Assembly (NCBI RefSeq): GCF_029910215.1
Contig: NZ_CP110396.1
Span: 992,001-1,056,000, forward strand
Direction: 5' to 3'
DNA: 64,000 bases
From: Paraburkholderia sp. D15
GTDB taxonomy: Bacteria; Pseudomonadota; Gammaproteobacteria; Burkholderiales; Burkholderiaceae
The first letter of the stretch is position 1, and each line of letters begins with the position of its first letter. Shown piece by piece: positions 45,967 to 53,905 of this stretch. A program made the translations under genes and the position numbers. The notes below the pieces were generated by a model. That model saw only the letters and a program-made list of their open reading frames with translations. It had not been told where the DNA came from and did not search any database.

Positions 45967-46745
45967 GTTTCAGCCTCTTGCGGCGCGTGCTGCATTGCCT
46001 GCTCGACGCCGCCGGCCGCATCCTGCACCGACTCCTTCAACGCCCGCGCAATCGCGGCGCGCATGGTCCGCAACTGCGTCGATACGCTCGCGTCGATCAA
46101 GCCGAGATCCGACTCGCACAGGCAACTGCCGCGCGCGAGACGACGATCGGCGACCACGGTCATCGGCAGCGGACGGCCGAGTTCGCGCCAGCGGTTCGCG
46201 AGACCCTCGAACGCGGTGCGCGCGTCGTCGAGATCGTCGGGATGCACGGCAACACGCAGATAGGTCGACCCTTCGACGATACGGTCGACCGCGACGAGCG
46301 CCCGCTCGAACAGCGCGCTCGCGCCTTCGCTGCGCACGATCTGCTCGACCGCGACGGCGACGATCTCCGCCATCCGCCCGCGCATCTGCTGCTGCGCGAC
46401 GCGCGCTTCGCCGCCGGCTTGCGCGACGCTCGCGAGCCAGTCGGCGACACCGCGCGCGACGCCTTCGTCGAAGCCGCGTTGCGCGGCCGTGTCGTATTCG
46501 GCGCGCGCCATCTCCAGCAAGGCCTCGGCCTCGGCGCGTCCCGCCGCGACGAGGCGCGCGGCTTCGTCGCGGGCGGCGTCGAGTTCGGCTTCGGCGTCGT
46601 GTTCGGCTTGCTGGTAGACCGTGGTGACGTCGACCAGCGCGCCGAAGGTTTCGCGCGGCAGGATGTCGCCATGCACACCGAGCCGCGGACGTTCGCCGTC
46701 TGCGGGACGATCGGCCTGCCGGGGCTGGCTCAGCCAGATAACCAT
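45963..46745 (-). CDS. hrcL: T3SS ATPase regulator HrcL/HrpB5 (SctL)
   Basis: A 260-residue FliH/YscL-family protein. It has a long helical middle (AEHDAEAELDAARDEAARLV) and a C-terminal domain (STYLRVAVHPDDLDDARTAF) that binds HrcN. It starts with MVIWLSQPRQADRP and overlaps hrpB4 by 16 bp and hrcN by 4 bp. It is part of the cytoplasmic sorting platform. Confidence 0.9.
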   Translation of the reverse strand: MVIWLSQPRQADRPADGERPRLGVHGDILPRETFGALVDVTTVYQQAEHDAEAELDAARDEAARLVAAGRAEAEALLEMARAEYDTAAQRGFDEGVARGVADWLASVAQAGGEARVAQQQMRGRMAEIVAVAVEQIVRSEGASALFERALVAVDRIVEGSTYLRVAVHPDDLDDARTAFEGLANRWRELGRPLPMTVVADRRLARGSCLCESDLGLIDASVSTQLRTMRAAIARALKESVQDAAGGVEQAMQHAPQEAET

Positions 46746-47554
46746 GGGTACTCCGGCAACAGGTTGGGAAGCTCGGCGAACAGCGCGGCGGTGCCGTGCT
46801 GGTCGACGTCCGCGGGGATTTGATCGACCCAGTGGCGCGCTGCGCGAGATGCGTGAGATTGGTGAGATGCGTGCGCCGCGTTGTCGCGCGTCTGCATGGA
46901 TGAAGGGACTGACGCATACCCATCCACCGGCCTATCCGCCGCCACGCCGCGCGGCAGCGCAAGCCGCAGCAACGGACACGGCGAACGCATGCCGCCCAGA
47001 TCCATGGCCACCTCCAGATCGCGCCGGATCAGCGCATACCCTTCGAGCGCGAGCGCATGGTCGTCGAGCATCGCGACCGGCGGAATCGGCACGCGCGCCG
47101 CCATCTGCGCGATGTCGGGCATCGCGCGCCGGTCGTTCTGCGCATCGCCGGTCAGACGATCGAGCGGCAAGGCCGCCCATTGCACGACCGTCGCGCGGGT
47201 CCGCTTGTCGACGATGCGGCGGATTTCGGCGCGCCGGAAACGCAGCGCGCGAATCCGCAGCACGCGCAAACCGGCGGCGGCCGGCAACGCATCGAGACGC
47301 AACGGCCCCGGCTCGGCGAACGCATCGAGCGACGGCATCGGCAAGCCGAGATGACGCAGCAACGCGAGCGAACAGTCGTCAGCATGGGCGGCGGCCACTG
47401 CCTGCGTCAAACCGGCGGCCTGCGTTTCGTCGATGGCCAGCGCGCTCGCCAGCCACGACGGATGCGCCCACTGCAACACGCCGCGCGCATTGCGCTGCCA
47501 CGCGAGCAGCATGGCGGCCGCGCGGCGATAAGGTGACCCGGCCAGCGCGTTCAT
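46730..47554 (-). CDS. hrpB4: T3SS protein HrpB4 (SctK-like)
   Basis: A 274-residue protein in the hrpB4 position between hrcJ and hrcL, with the HrpB4 pattern (QWAHPSWLASALAIDETQA and RALRFRRAEIRRIVDK). HrpB4/SctK is a sorting-platform accessory protein. A short repeat (HASHQSHASR, residues about 228-237) comes from a 9-bp tandem repeat (46846-46872). The ATG at 47554 is preceded by a tiny overlapping ORF. Confidence 0.85.
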   Translation of the reverse strand: MNALAGSPYRRAAAMLLAWQRNARGVLQWAHPSWLASALAIDETQAAGLTQAVAAAHADDCSLALLRHLGLPMPSLDAFAEPGPLRLDALPAAAGLRVLRIRALRFRRAEIRRIVDKRTRATVVQWAALPLDRLTGDAQNDRRAMPDIAQMAARVPIPPVAMLDDHALALEGYALIRRDLEVAMDLGGMRSPCPLLRLALPRGVAADRPVDGYASVPSSMQTRDNAAHASHQSHASRAARHWVDQIPADVDQHGTAALFAELPNLLPEYPWLSG

Positions 47555-47631
47555 CCGCGGCCTCGCGACGGCGGGAAGCCGCGCATCAGCACGCGAACCA
47601 CGGGCACGCCCATCGCGACCTCGCCCGGCAT
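47551..47631 (-). CDS. Possible 26-codon ORF between hrcJ and hrpB4
   Basis: MPGEVAMGVPVVRVLMRGFP continuing to RG runs from ATG 47631, just past the hrcJ stop, to a TGA that overlaps the hrpB4 ATG. The gap is otherwise 84 bp in an operon where all other genes overlap. It may be a coupling ORF or a meaningless frame; no strong ribosome-binding site precedes it. Confidence 0.25.
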   Translation of the reverse strand: MPGEVAMGVPVVRVLMRGFPPSRGRG

Positions 47632-47638
47632 CGCGCGC

Positions 47639-48457
47639 TCAGGCGGACGACCCGCGTTTGCGGCGCATTGCCGCCAGACCCGCGAAGCGTCCGCTCAACA
47701 CGTCGGCGGCGGGTTTGAAGCGGCGCTGCAAGGCCTTGCGGCGCGCGACGGCCGCGCCCGCGAGCACCAGCAGCAACGCGGCGACGCTACCCGCGACCCA
47801 GCGCAGCGGATACGGCTGCTCGGGCGCGGCGGCGGCGATCTCCACCGGCTCGGCGGCCACGGCGGTCACGCTCACCTGGTCGTACGAGAGCCCTTCGACG
47901 CTATGCACGACGAGGTTCTTGATCTGCGGCACCAGCGCGCCGATATCGGATTCCGGCCGGTACTTGATGAACACCGCCGCCGACGACGGCTTCACCTGCT
48001 GCGCCAACGGATCGTTGTTCGGCAGCACGATCTGCACGCGCGCGAACATCACGCCGTCGATATGCGACAAGGTGCCCGACAGTTCCTGCGACAGACCATA
48101 GATGAAGCGCACCCGCTCCTCGGTCGGCGTCGAGACCAGGCCGTCCTTCTTGAACAGATTGCCGAGATCGTCGAACTTGCTGTGCGGCAGGCCGCGCACG
48201 CTGAGAATCTGCATCGCGCGGACCATGTCGTTGCCTTCCACCTGCAACGTATAGGTCTTGCCGCCGTCGGGGCTCACCTTGTCGGCATTCACGCCGCGTT
48301 CGAGCAGCGCCACCGTCATCTCGTTGACGTCCTGCTCGCTCAGGTTCGCGTACAGCTCCTTCTTGCACGAGGCCAGCAACGCGCAGCCGGCCAGCAGCAA
48401 CGCGAGCCCGGCCCGCCGGGCCGCATGGGATTCCCGCAATCGACGGCGCGCCATCAT
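47639..48457 (-). CDS. hrcJ: T3SS inner-membrane ring lipoprotein HrcJ (SctJ)
   Basis: A 272-residue YscJ/HrcJ-family protein. It has a lipoprotein signal (LALLLAGCALLASC), the ring-building domains (ELYANLSEQDVNEMTVALLE and GVMFARVQIVLPNNDPL), and a C-terminal transmembrane helix (WVAGSVAALLLVLAGAAVAR). ATG 48457 overlaps the hrpB2 stop (TGATG); GTG 48460 is an alternative. It forms the inner MS ring with HrcD. Confidence 0.93.
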   Translation of the reverse strand: MMARRRLRESHAARRAGLALLLAGCALLASCKKELYANLSEQDVNEMTVALLERGVNADKVSPDGGKTYTLQVEGNDMVRAMQILSVRGLPHSKFDDLGNLFKKDGLVSTPTEERVRFIYGLSQELSGTLSHIDGVMFARVQIVLPNNDPLAQQVKPSSAAVFIKYRPESDIGALVPQIKNLVVHSVEGLSYDQVSVTAVAAEPVEIAAAAPEQPYPLRWVAGSVAALLLVLAGAAVARRKALQRRFKPAADVLSGRFAGLAAMRRKRGSSA

Positions 48458-48855
48458 CACTGATTCTTCATCAAGGTTTCCGCCGACGACTTCGACGACG
48501 ACACCACGCTCATCTTCGCCTGAAAGTCGAACTGCACCTGGTACATTTCCATCGCGGCCTGCGCGGATTCGGCAATCACCTGCTTCACGTCCATGTTGCC
48601 GGACTGCTGCGCGAATTCGGTGATGTGGTTCATCGCGTGCTGCGCGGCGGCGTCGTAGGTGGACACCATCTGCGAGAACACGGTGCCGTCGCCGCCGCCG
48701 TGTTGCGCGGCAGGCGGGCTCAATGGCGGCTGGTCCATCAGCGCCTGGAATTTTTCCGCCGCGCCTGCGTTGGCGCCGCCGGGGGTACTTTGCGCCGGCT
48801 CGGTCATGCTGGTCAGCGCTGCCTGAATGGTCGAACTGGTGATGGCCTGGCTCAT
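48457..48855 (-). CDS. hrpB2: T3SS inner-rod protein HrpB2 (SctI)
   Basis: A 132-residue protein with the HrpB2 C-terminal motif MYQVQFDFQAKMSVVSSSK and an N-terminal flexible region (TEPAQSTPGGANAGAA). HrpB2 is secreted early and forms the inner rod. The ATG at 48855 has GAGGA upstream. It lies 89 bp after hrpB1. Confidence 0.88.
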   Translation of the reverse strand: MSQAITSSTIQAALTSMTEPAQSTPGGANAGAAEKFQALMDQPPLSPPAAQHGGGDGTVFSQMVSTYDAAAQHAMNHITEFAQQSGNMDVKQVIAESAQAAMEMYQVQFDFQAKMSVVSSSKSSAETLMKNQ

Positions 48856-48944
48856 GCGGATTTCCTCGCTCGATCGTACTGGACGGGTTCGCGCCGCGCG
48901 GCTGCGGGTTTCGTCGCGGCGAACGGTGCGAACGGCGCGTGGGT

Positions 48945-49538
48945 TCACGCGCGCAGATAGCTGAATTGCGGATCGGGCATCGACAGCGCGGCAGGGGTCG
49001 CGCTGGGCGACTGCTCGGCGGCGCGCGCGTCGTCGACGAGCGACTGGCAGGTCTCCGGAATCACGAATTCGCCGCCACGGTAGTCGCGCACCGCGTGCTG
49101 CAAATCTTCGCGTGCTTCGAGCGCGCGCACCAGTGCCAGGGTTTCGCGGTTCGGGCTCGATTCGAGCGCGTTGTGCGCCCACTGGCGCCAGCCGTCCTCG
49201 CCTTTCGACGCGAGGCAATACGCCATCATCGCCTTCGCGTACGCGAAATCCGGCGCCAGATCGATCACCGCGCGCAGCGCGTGCGCCGCGTCGTCCCAGC
49301 GGCCATGCACGATATGCAGCACGCCGTCGAGCATGCCGATCTCCGCGACCTTCGGGCGAAACACGCGCAGCGCGTCGAGCACGAGTTCGACGTCGAGCGT
49401 GTCGCCCGCGGCCTTCGGGAAGTGCGCGAACAACGCCGCGGAGGCGGTCTCGATCAGGCCGCACACGACCTCGTGACTGCATTGCAGGTAATCGGGAAGC
49501 GCGCTCGCTGAAGACGGCGTGGACTGGCTCGGGAGCAT
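48945..49538 (-). CDS. hrpB1: T3SS protein HrpB1
   Basis: A 197-residue HrpB1/HrpK-family protein, first gene of the hrpB1-hrcT operon, with TPR-like helices (LVLDALRVFRPKVAEIGMLD and RWDDAAHALRAVIDLAPDFA). HrpB1 is secreted and periplasmic in Xanthomonas and has a murein-binding role. The ATG has GGAGAT upstream. A hrpII promoter is about 130-190 bp upstream. A paralogue sits at 36868. Confidence 0.85.
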   Translation of the reverse strand: MLPSQSTPSSASALPDYLQCSHEVVCGLIETASAALFAHFPKAAGDTLDVELVLDALRVFRPKVAEIGMLDGVLHIVHGRWDDAAHALRAVIDLAPDFAYAKAMMAYCLASKGEDGWRQWAHNALESSPNRETLALVRALEAREDLQHAVRDYRGGEFVIPETCQSLVDDARAAEQSPSATPAALSMPDPQFSYLRA

Positions 49539-49664
49539 GACGTGGGATCTCCATGAATAAAGGGCGCATGGCGCCTGCCGGCGAGGCCGCGCGGTTCGCG
49601 GCGGGCCCTGGTCCGCCGCGGCCGGCGCACCTGCGACCGCTGGCGACCGCTTGCGACGTAGTGC

Positions 49665-49726
49665 ACCTTAACAACGCGCCCCGGCACCTCCCGCGTGCGA
49701 TGCGAAGCGTTCCGCGCGCAAACGAA
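49665..49726 (-). promoter_or_regulatory. hrpII box and -10 element of the hrpB1-hrcT operon
   Basis: Minus strand: TTCG (49726-49723), 16 nt, TTCG (49706-49703), 32 nt, TAAGGT (49670-49665), which fits YANNNT. This predicts a transcript start near 49658 and a leader of about 120 nt before hrpB1. The 49539-50017 gap carries this and the divergent hrcU promoter and no gene. Confidence 0.85.
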
Positions 49727-49850
49727 GCGATCGCCGGCAGGGCGGATGCGGCGCGCCGCGGAGGCTGTTCACGCGACCGGCCGCGTCTCTCCTCTTGTTC
49801 ATGCCGGCTCGCGGTTGCCCGGGTTTGCCTGTTCCTGCTTGCCTGCTCGC

Positions 49851-49911
49851 TTCGCCTGCACGTCCGGCGCTTCGTCCCTGCGCCGCCGTGCGCACGTCAG
49901 CCGCCTATGAT
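49851..49911 (+). promoter_or_regulatory. hrpII box and -10 element of the hrcU operon
   Basis: Plus strand: TTCG (49851-49854), 16 nt, TTCG (49871-49874), 31 nt, TATGAT (49906-49911). The first half extends to TTCGC. Box and -10 are at the textbook spacing, 106 bp before the hrcU ATG. Confidence 0.87.
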
Positions 49912-50017
49912 CGAAGCAGGTCCACCGGCGTCCGCTGCACGCTGAGCTGCCCGCCGCACATCGCCCGCCGCACACCAGACAGCCCACGCCGCGCGTCATC
50001 CCACCCGAAGCCCTCCC

Positions 50018-51094
50018 ATGAGCGACGAAAAGACCGAAAAGCCCACCGAGAAGAAACTGCGCGAAGCGCGCCGCGACGGCGAGGTGTCGAAGAGCACGGA
50101 CCTCGTCGACGGCGTGCTGCTCGCGGCCGGCGTGCTCGTGCTCGTCGCGTGCGGCGACATGATCGTCGACGCGGCACGCTCGTCGCTGAACATCGCGCTG
50201 CATTTCGTCGCGGGCGATCACGACATGGTGACGCTCGCAGTCGCGTTGCAGCAGATCGGCTCGCGTCTGGCGGGCGCGGTGCTGATGCCGGTCGCGGCGG
50301 CTTTCGTCGCGGCGATCGTCGCGCTCGCGCCGCAAACCGGATTCCAGATTTCGATGAAGCCGGTCGCCTTCAAACTCGGCGCGGTCAGCCCGATGGCCGG
50401 CATCAAGAAAATTTTCTCGGCGCGCGCGCTGATCGATCTGCTGAAAATGATCGTCAAGGGCGCGATCGTCTCGCTGGTGATGTGGCAAACCATCAAGAGC
50501 CTGATGCCGATGGTGGTCGGCTCGCTCTATCAACCGCTGCCGCAGCTCTCGCGCCTGTTCGCGGGTGTCGTGCTGAAACTGTTCGGCGTCGCCGCGCTGG
50601 TGTTCATCCTGATGGGCGCAGCGGACGTGAAGCTGCAGAAGTGGCTGTTTATCCGCAGCAAGAAGATGAGCAAGGATGAAATCAAGCGCGAGTACAAGCA
50701 GGACGAAGGCGACCCGGTGATCAAGGGCGAGCGCCGCCGCCTCGCGCGCGAAATGGCGACCAGCGCGCCGCGTCCGAAGGTCGGCGCGGCCAACGTGATG
50801 GTTGTCAACCCGACGCATTACGCGGTCGCGGTGCGCTATGCGCCGGAAGAAAACCCGCTGCCGGTGATCATCGCCAAGGGCTTCGACGAGGAAGCCGCGC
50901 GCCTGCGCCGCGAAGCGCAGATGGCCAACGTGCCGATCGTCGGCAACCCGCCGGTGGCGCGCGCGCTGTACAAGGTCGAGCTCGGCGCGCCGATTCCCGA
51001 AGAGCTGTTCGAAACGGTCGCCGCGATCCTGCGCTGGGTCGATTCGCTCGGCGCCGCGCGCAACGATGCTGCCGCGCCGCGCATCGCGCGCTGA
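50018..51094 (+). CDS. hrcU: T3SS export switch protein HrcU (SctU)
   Basis: A 358-residue FlhB/YscU-family protein. It starts MSDEKTEKPTEKKLREARRD, has four membrane helices (about residues 28-230), and a cytoplasmic domain with the autocleavage site NPTH (N264-P265, in VMVVNPTHYAV). Cleavage lets the system switch from early to late substrates. It is first in the plus-strand operon. Confidence 0.96.
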   Translation: MSDEKTEKPTEKKLREARRDGEVSKSTDLVDGVLLAAGVLVLVACGDMIVDAARSSLNIALHFVAGDHDMVTLAVALQQIGSRLAGAVLMPVAAAFVAAIVALAPQTGFQISMKPVAFKLGAVSPMAGIKKIFSARALIDLLKMIVKGAIVSLVMWQTIKSLMPMVVGSLYQPLPQLSRLFAGVVLKLFGVAALVFILMGAADVKLQKWLFIRSKKMSKDEIKREYKQDEGDPVIKGERRRLAREMATSAPRPKVGAANVMVVNPTHYAVAVRYAPEENPLPVIIAKGFDEEAARLRREAQMANVPIVGNPPVARALYKVELGAPIPEELFETVAAILRWVDSLGAARNDAAAPRIAR

Positions 51095-51160
51095 CCCGCG
51101 GCAGCGCTTCTCATCGTCATTCCCCAACGTCACGTCCCAACGTCACCTCGCGAGGTCATC

Positions 51161-53284
51161 ATGCTGAAGACGCTGAAACTGCCGGCCGGCGGCGAAATCG
51201 CGCTGCTGGCGTTGATCGTCGCGATGATTTCGCTGATGATCCTGCCGCTGCCCACGCTGCTGATCGACATCCTGCTCAGCTTCAATCTGGCGATCAGCGT
51301 GACGCTGCTGATGATCACGCTCTACGTGCCGAGCATCGTGTCGCTCTCGGCATTTCCGACGCTGCTGCTGTTCACGACGCTGTACCGGCTGTCGCTGAAC
51401 ATCGCCTCGACCAAGTCGATTCTGCTGCACGCGGAAGCGGGCGACATCATCGACAGCTTCGGGCAGCTGGTGGTGGGCGGCAACCTCGTGGTCGGCATCG
51501 TGGTATTCGTGATCATCACGGTGGTGCAGTTCATCGTGATCGCGAAGGGCTCCGAGCGGGTCGCCGAAGTCGGCGCGCGCTTCACGCTCGACGCATTGCC
51601 CGGCAAGCAGATGAGTATCGACGCGGACCTGCGCGCGAACAATCTGACGCCCGAGGAAGCACGCCGCAAACGCGCGACGCTCGCGCTCGAAAGCGCGCTG
51701 CACGGCGGCATGGACGGCGCGATGAAGTTCGTCAAGGGCGACGCGGTGGCCGGGCTGATCATCACCGTGGTCAACATCGTCGCCGGTCTAGCGGTCGGCG
51801 TCGCGTATCACGGCATGACCGCGGGCGAGGCAGCCAATCGCTTCTCGATTCTCTCGATCGGCGACGCGATGGTGTCGCAGATTCCGTCGCTGCTGCTCTC
51901 GGTGGCGGCCGGCGTGATGATCACGCGGGTGGCCGACGAACGCGACGAGAAGCCGCTCTCGCTCGGCGCGGAGATCGGCCGGCAACTGATGGCCAGCTCG
52001 CGCGCGCTGGCGTTCGCCTCGCTGTTGCTGCTCGCGTTCGCGGCGGTGCCGGGGTTTCCGTGGCCGTTGTTCCTGCTGCTGTCGGGCACGCTCGGCTTCG
52101 CCGCGTACCGGCTCGGCAAGCGTCAGCCGGGCCACGGCGCGTCCGGCAGCGAGCCGCTGGAGTCGATGCAACGCGCGGGCTCGAAGATCGGCTCGCCGGC
52201 AATCCTGCCGCAAGCACCCGCGTTCGCCGCGCCGCTCGGCGTGCGTCTTTCCGCCGATCTGATCGCCCGCATCAATCCGCCCGCGCTCGACAAGGCCTTC
52301 GAATCCGAACGCGCGCTGCTACAGGAAGAACTCGGCCTGCCGTTTCCCGGCATCACGATGTGGGTGTCCGACCGCGTGCCGCCGTCCACCTGTGAATTCC
52401 TGATGCACGACGTGCCGCAGTTGTCGCTCGCGTTGCCGCCCGGCAAGGTGGTGCTGCCCGACCTCGGCGCGGCGCCGCGCGAAGCGGAGGGTAGCGCCGG
52501 CGCCAACGCGCACGCCGCGCACACGATCGACGACGAAGCCGCCACGGCGATCATCGCGCAGTGCGACGTCGGCACGCCGCTCGCCGCGAACGGCCGGCAA
52601 ACCTACTGGATCGACGAGAAAGCGGTGCCCGCGAAAAGCCGCGTGTGGCGCGCGGAACAGTTGATCGCGCACGCTTCGGTCGCGTTGTTGCGACAGCACG
52701 CGGCGCTGTTCGTCGGCGTGCAGGAGGTGCAGTACATCCTCGAACAACTCGGCAACGACTATCCCGGCCTCGTCGCCGAAGTGCAGAAGGTGCTGCCGCC
52801 GCAACGCATCGCCGACGTGCTGCGGCGCCTGCTGGAAGAGCAGGTGTCGATCCGCAACGCCCGCAACATCATGGAGAGCCTGATCGCGTGGGGGCCGAAG
52901 GAGAAAGACATGCTGATGCTCACGGAGTATGTGCGCGGCGATCTCTCGCGTTTTCTCGCGCACCGCGCGGCCAACGGTGCGAAGCAGTTGCCGGTGGTGC
53001 TGTTCGACATGCCGGTCGAGCAGCACATCCGCCAGGCGATCAAGCAGACGCCGACCGGCAACTATCTCGCGCTGCCGCCCGATCAGGCGAAGTTTCTGGT
53101 CGACAGCATCCAGTCGTTCGTCGGGCCGGCGCCGCGCGCGGGCATCGCGCTGGTCACGTCGATGGATATTCGCCGCTACGTGCGCCGCATGATCGAATCG
53201 CAGCTCGGCTGGCTGTCGGTCTACTCGTATCAGGAGCTGGGTGCGCACGTCGATCTGCAGCCGCTTGGCCGCGTCACGCTGTAA
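51161..53284 (+). CDS. hrcV: T3SS major export gate HrcV (SctV)
   Basis: A 707-residue FHIPEP-family protein with about eight N-terminal membrane helices (residues 15-320) and the FHIPEP-type signature FTLDALPGKQMSIDADLRA. The C-terminal cytoplasmic ring domain (about 360-707) includes ISSMDIRRYVRRMIE-like sequence. It forms the nonameric gate. The ATG has GAGGT upstream. Confidence 0.96.
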   Translation: MLKTLKLPAGGEIALLALIVAMISLMILPLPTLLIDILLSFNLAISVTLLMITLYVPSIVSLSAFPTLLLFTTLYRLSLNIASTKSILLHAEAGDIIDSFGQLVVGGNLVVGIVVFVIITVVQFIVIAKGSERVAEVGARFTLDALPGKQMSIDADLRANNLTPEEARRKRATLALESALHGGMDGAMKFVKGDAVAGLIITVVNIVAGLAVGVAYHGMTAGEAANRFSILSIGDAMVSQIPSLLLSVAAGVMITRVADERDEKPLSLGAEIGRQLMASSRALAFASLLLLAFAAVPGFPWPLFLLLSGTLGFAAYRLGKRQPGHGASGSEPLESMQRAGSKIGSPAILPQAPAFAAPLGVRLSADLIARINPPALDKAFESERALLQEELGLPFPGITMWVSDRVPPSTCEFLMHDVPQLSLALPPGKVVLPDLGAAPREAEGSAGANAHAAHTIDDEAATAIIAQCDVGTPLAANGRQTYWIDEKAVPAKSRVWRAEQLIAHASVALLRQHAALFVGVQEVQYILEQLGNDYPGLVAEVQKVLPPQRIADVLRRLLEEQVSIRNARNIMESLIAWGPKEKDMLMLTEYVRGDLSRFLAHRAANGAKQLPVVLFDMPVEQHIRQAIKQTPTGNYLALPPDQAKFLVDSIQSFVGPAPRAGIALVTSMDIRRYVRRMIESQLGWLSVYSYQELGAHVDLQPLGRVTL

Positions 53285-53290
53285 CGCGCG

Positions 53291-53905
53291 ATGACCCGAC
53301 TCCATCGCGCCGCCCGCATCATCGCGCCCGCTACCGACGCGGCGGACCCGGCTAGCGCACCGCGGACGAAACGCGTCGACTACGCGGCGCTGCTGCGCCG
53401 CCGCCTCACGCCGCCGCGTCCGGCCGGTGCCGGCGCGCAGGACAGCGACGCGGACGACTACGGCGCAGCCGGTTCCGACGCTTCGGCCGACGACGACGCG
53501 CCGCCCTCCTCCGCCGCCGATCCGCGCCAGCGCCGCGGTCTCGACTCGCTGGCCGAGCGGATCGGGTCCGTCAGCGTGCCGATCGTCGACGCCGTCTATC
53601 AGCAGCAGAACCGCTTCATCGAACTCACGGCGCGCGTGGCCCGCGAGATCGCGGCGTTCTGCGCGAATCGCGCGGTCACGCAGTCCGGCAATTGGGAAGT
53701 GCGTCTGCCGCTCGACCCGGATGTGCTGCCCGACACCACGCTTTATCTGACGCTTTCGCCTCTCTGTCTGCAACTTCGTTTCGACGCGCAGGATCCGTCG
53801 AGCCGCCAACTACTCTTGCAGCATAGTCGCCTGCTCGAACGCGAACTGACTCAACTGCTCGACGCCTGGGGCGAACCGCGTCAGTTGGAGATCGCGATCT
53901 GGTGA
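53291..53905 (+). CDS. hpaP: T3SS substrate-specificity protein HpaP (SctP)
   Basis: A 204-residue protein with a Pro/Ala/Asp-rich N-terminal half (RLTPPRPAGAGAQDSDADDY) and a conserved C-terminal part (LPLDPDVLPDTTLYLTLSPL). This is the HpaP/HrcP profile, placed between hrcV and hrcQ as usual. It begins 6 bp after hrcV and overlaps hrcQ. HpaP controls the switch in substrate class and needle/pilus length. Confidence 0.85.
   Translation: MTRLHRAARIIAPATDAADPASAPRTKRVDYAALLRRRLTPPRPAGAGAQDSDADDYGAAGSDASADDDAPPSSAADPRQRRGLDSLAERIGSVSVPIVDAVYQQQNRFIELTARVAREIAAFCANRAVTQSGNWEVRLPLDPDVLPDTTLYLTLSPLCLQLRFDAQDPSSRQLLLQHSRLLERELTQLLDAWGEPRQLEIAIW

Noticed and set aside
52319..53809. Minus-strand frame inside hrcV/hpaP
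   Set aside because: Antisense shadow of hrcV.
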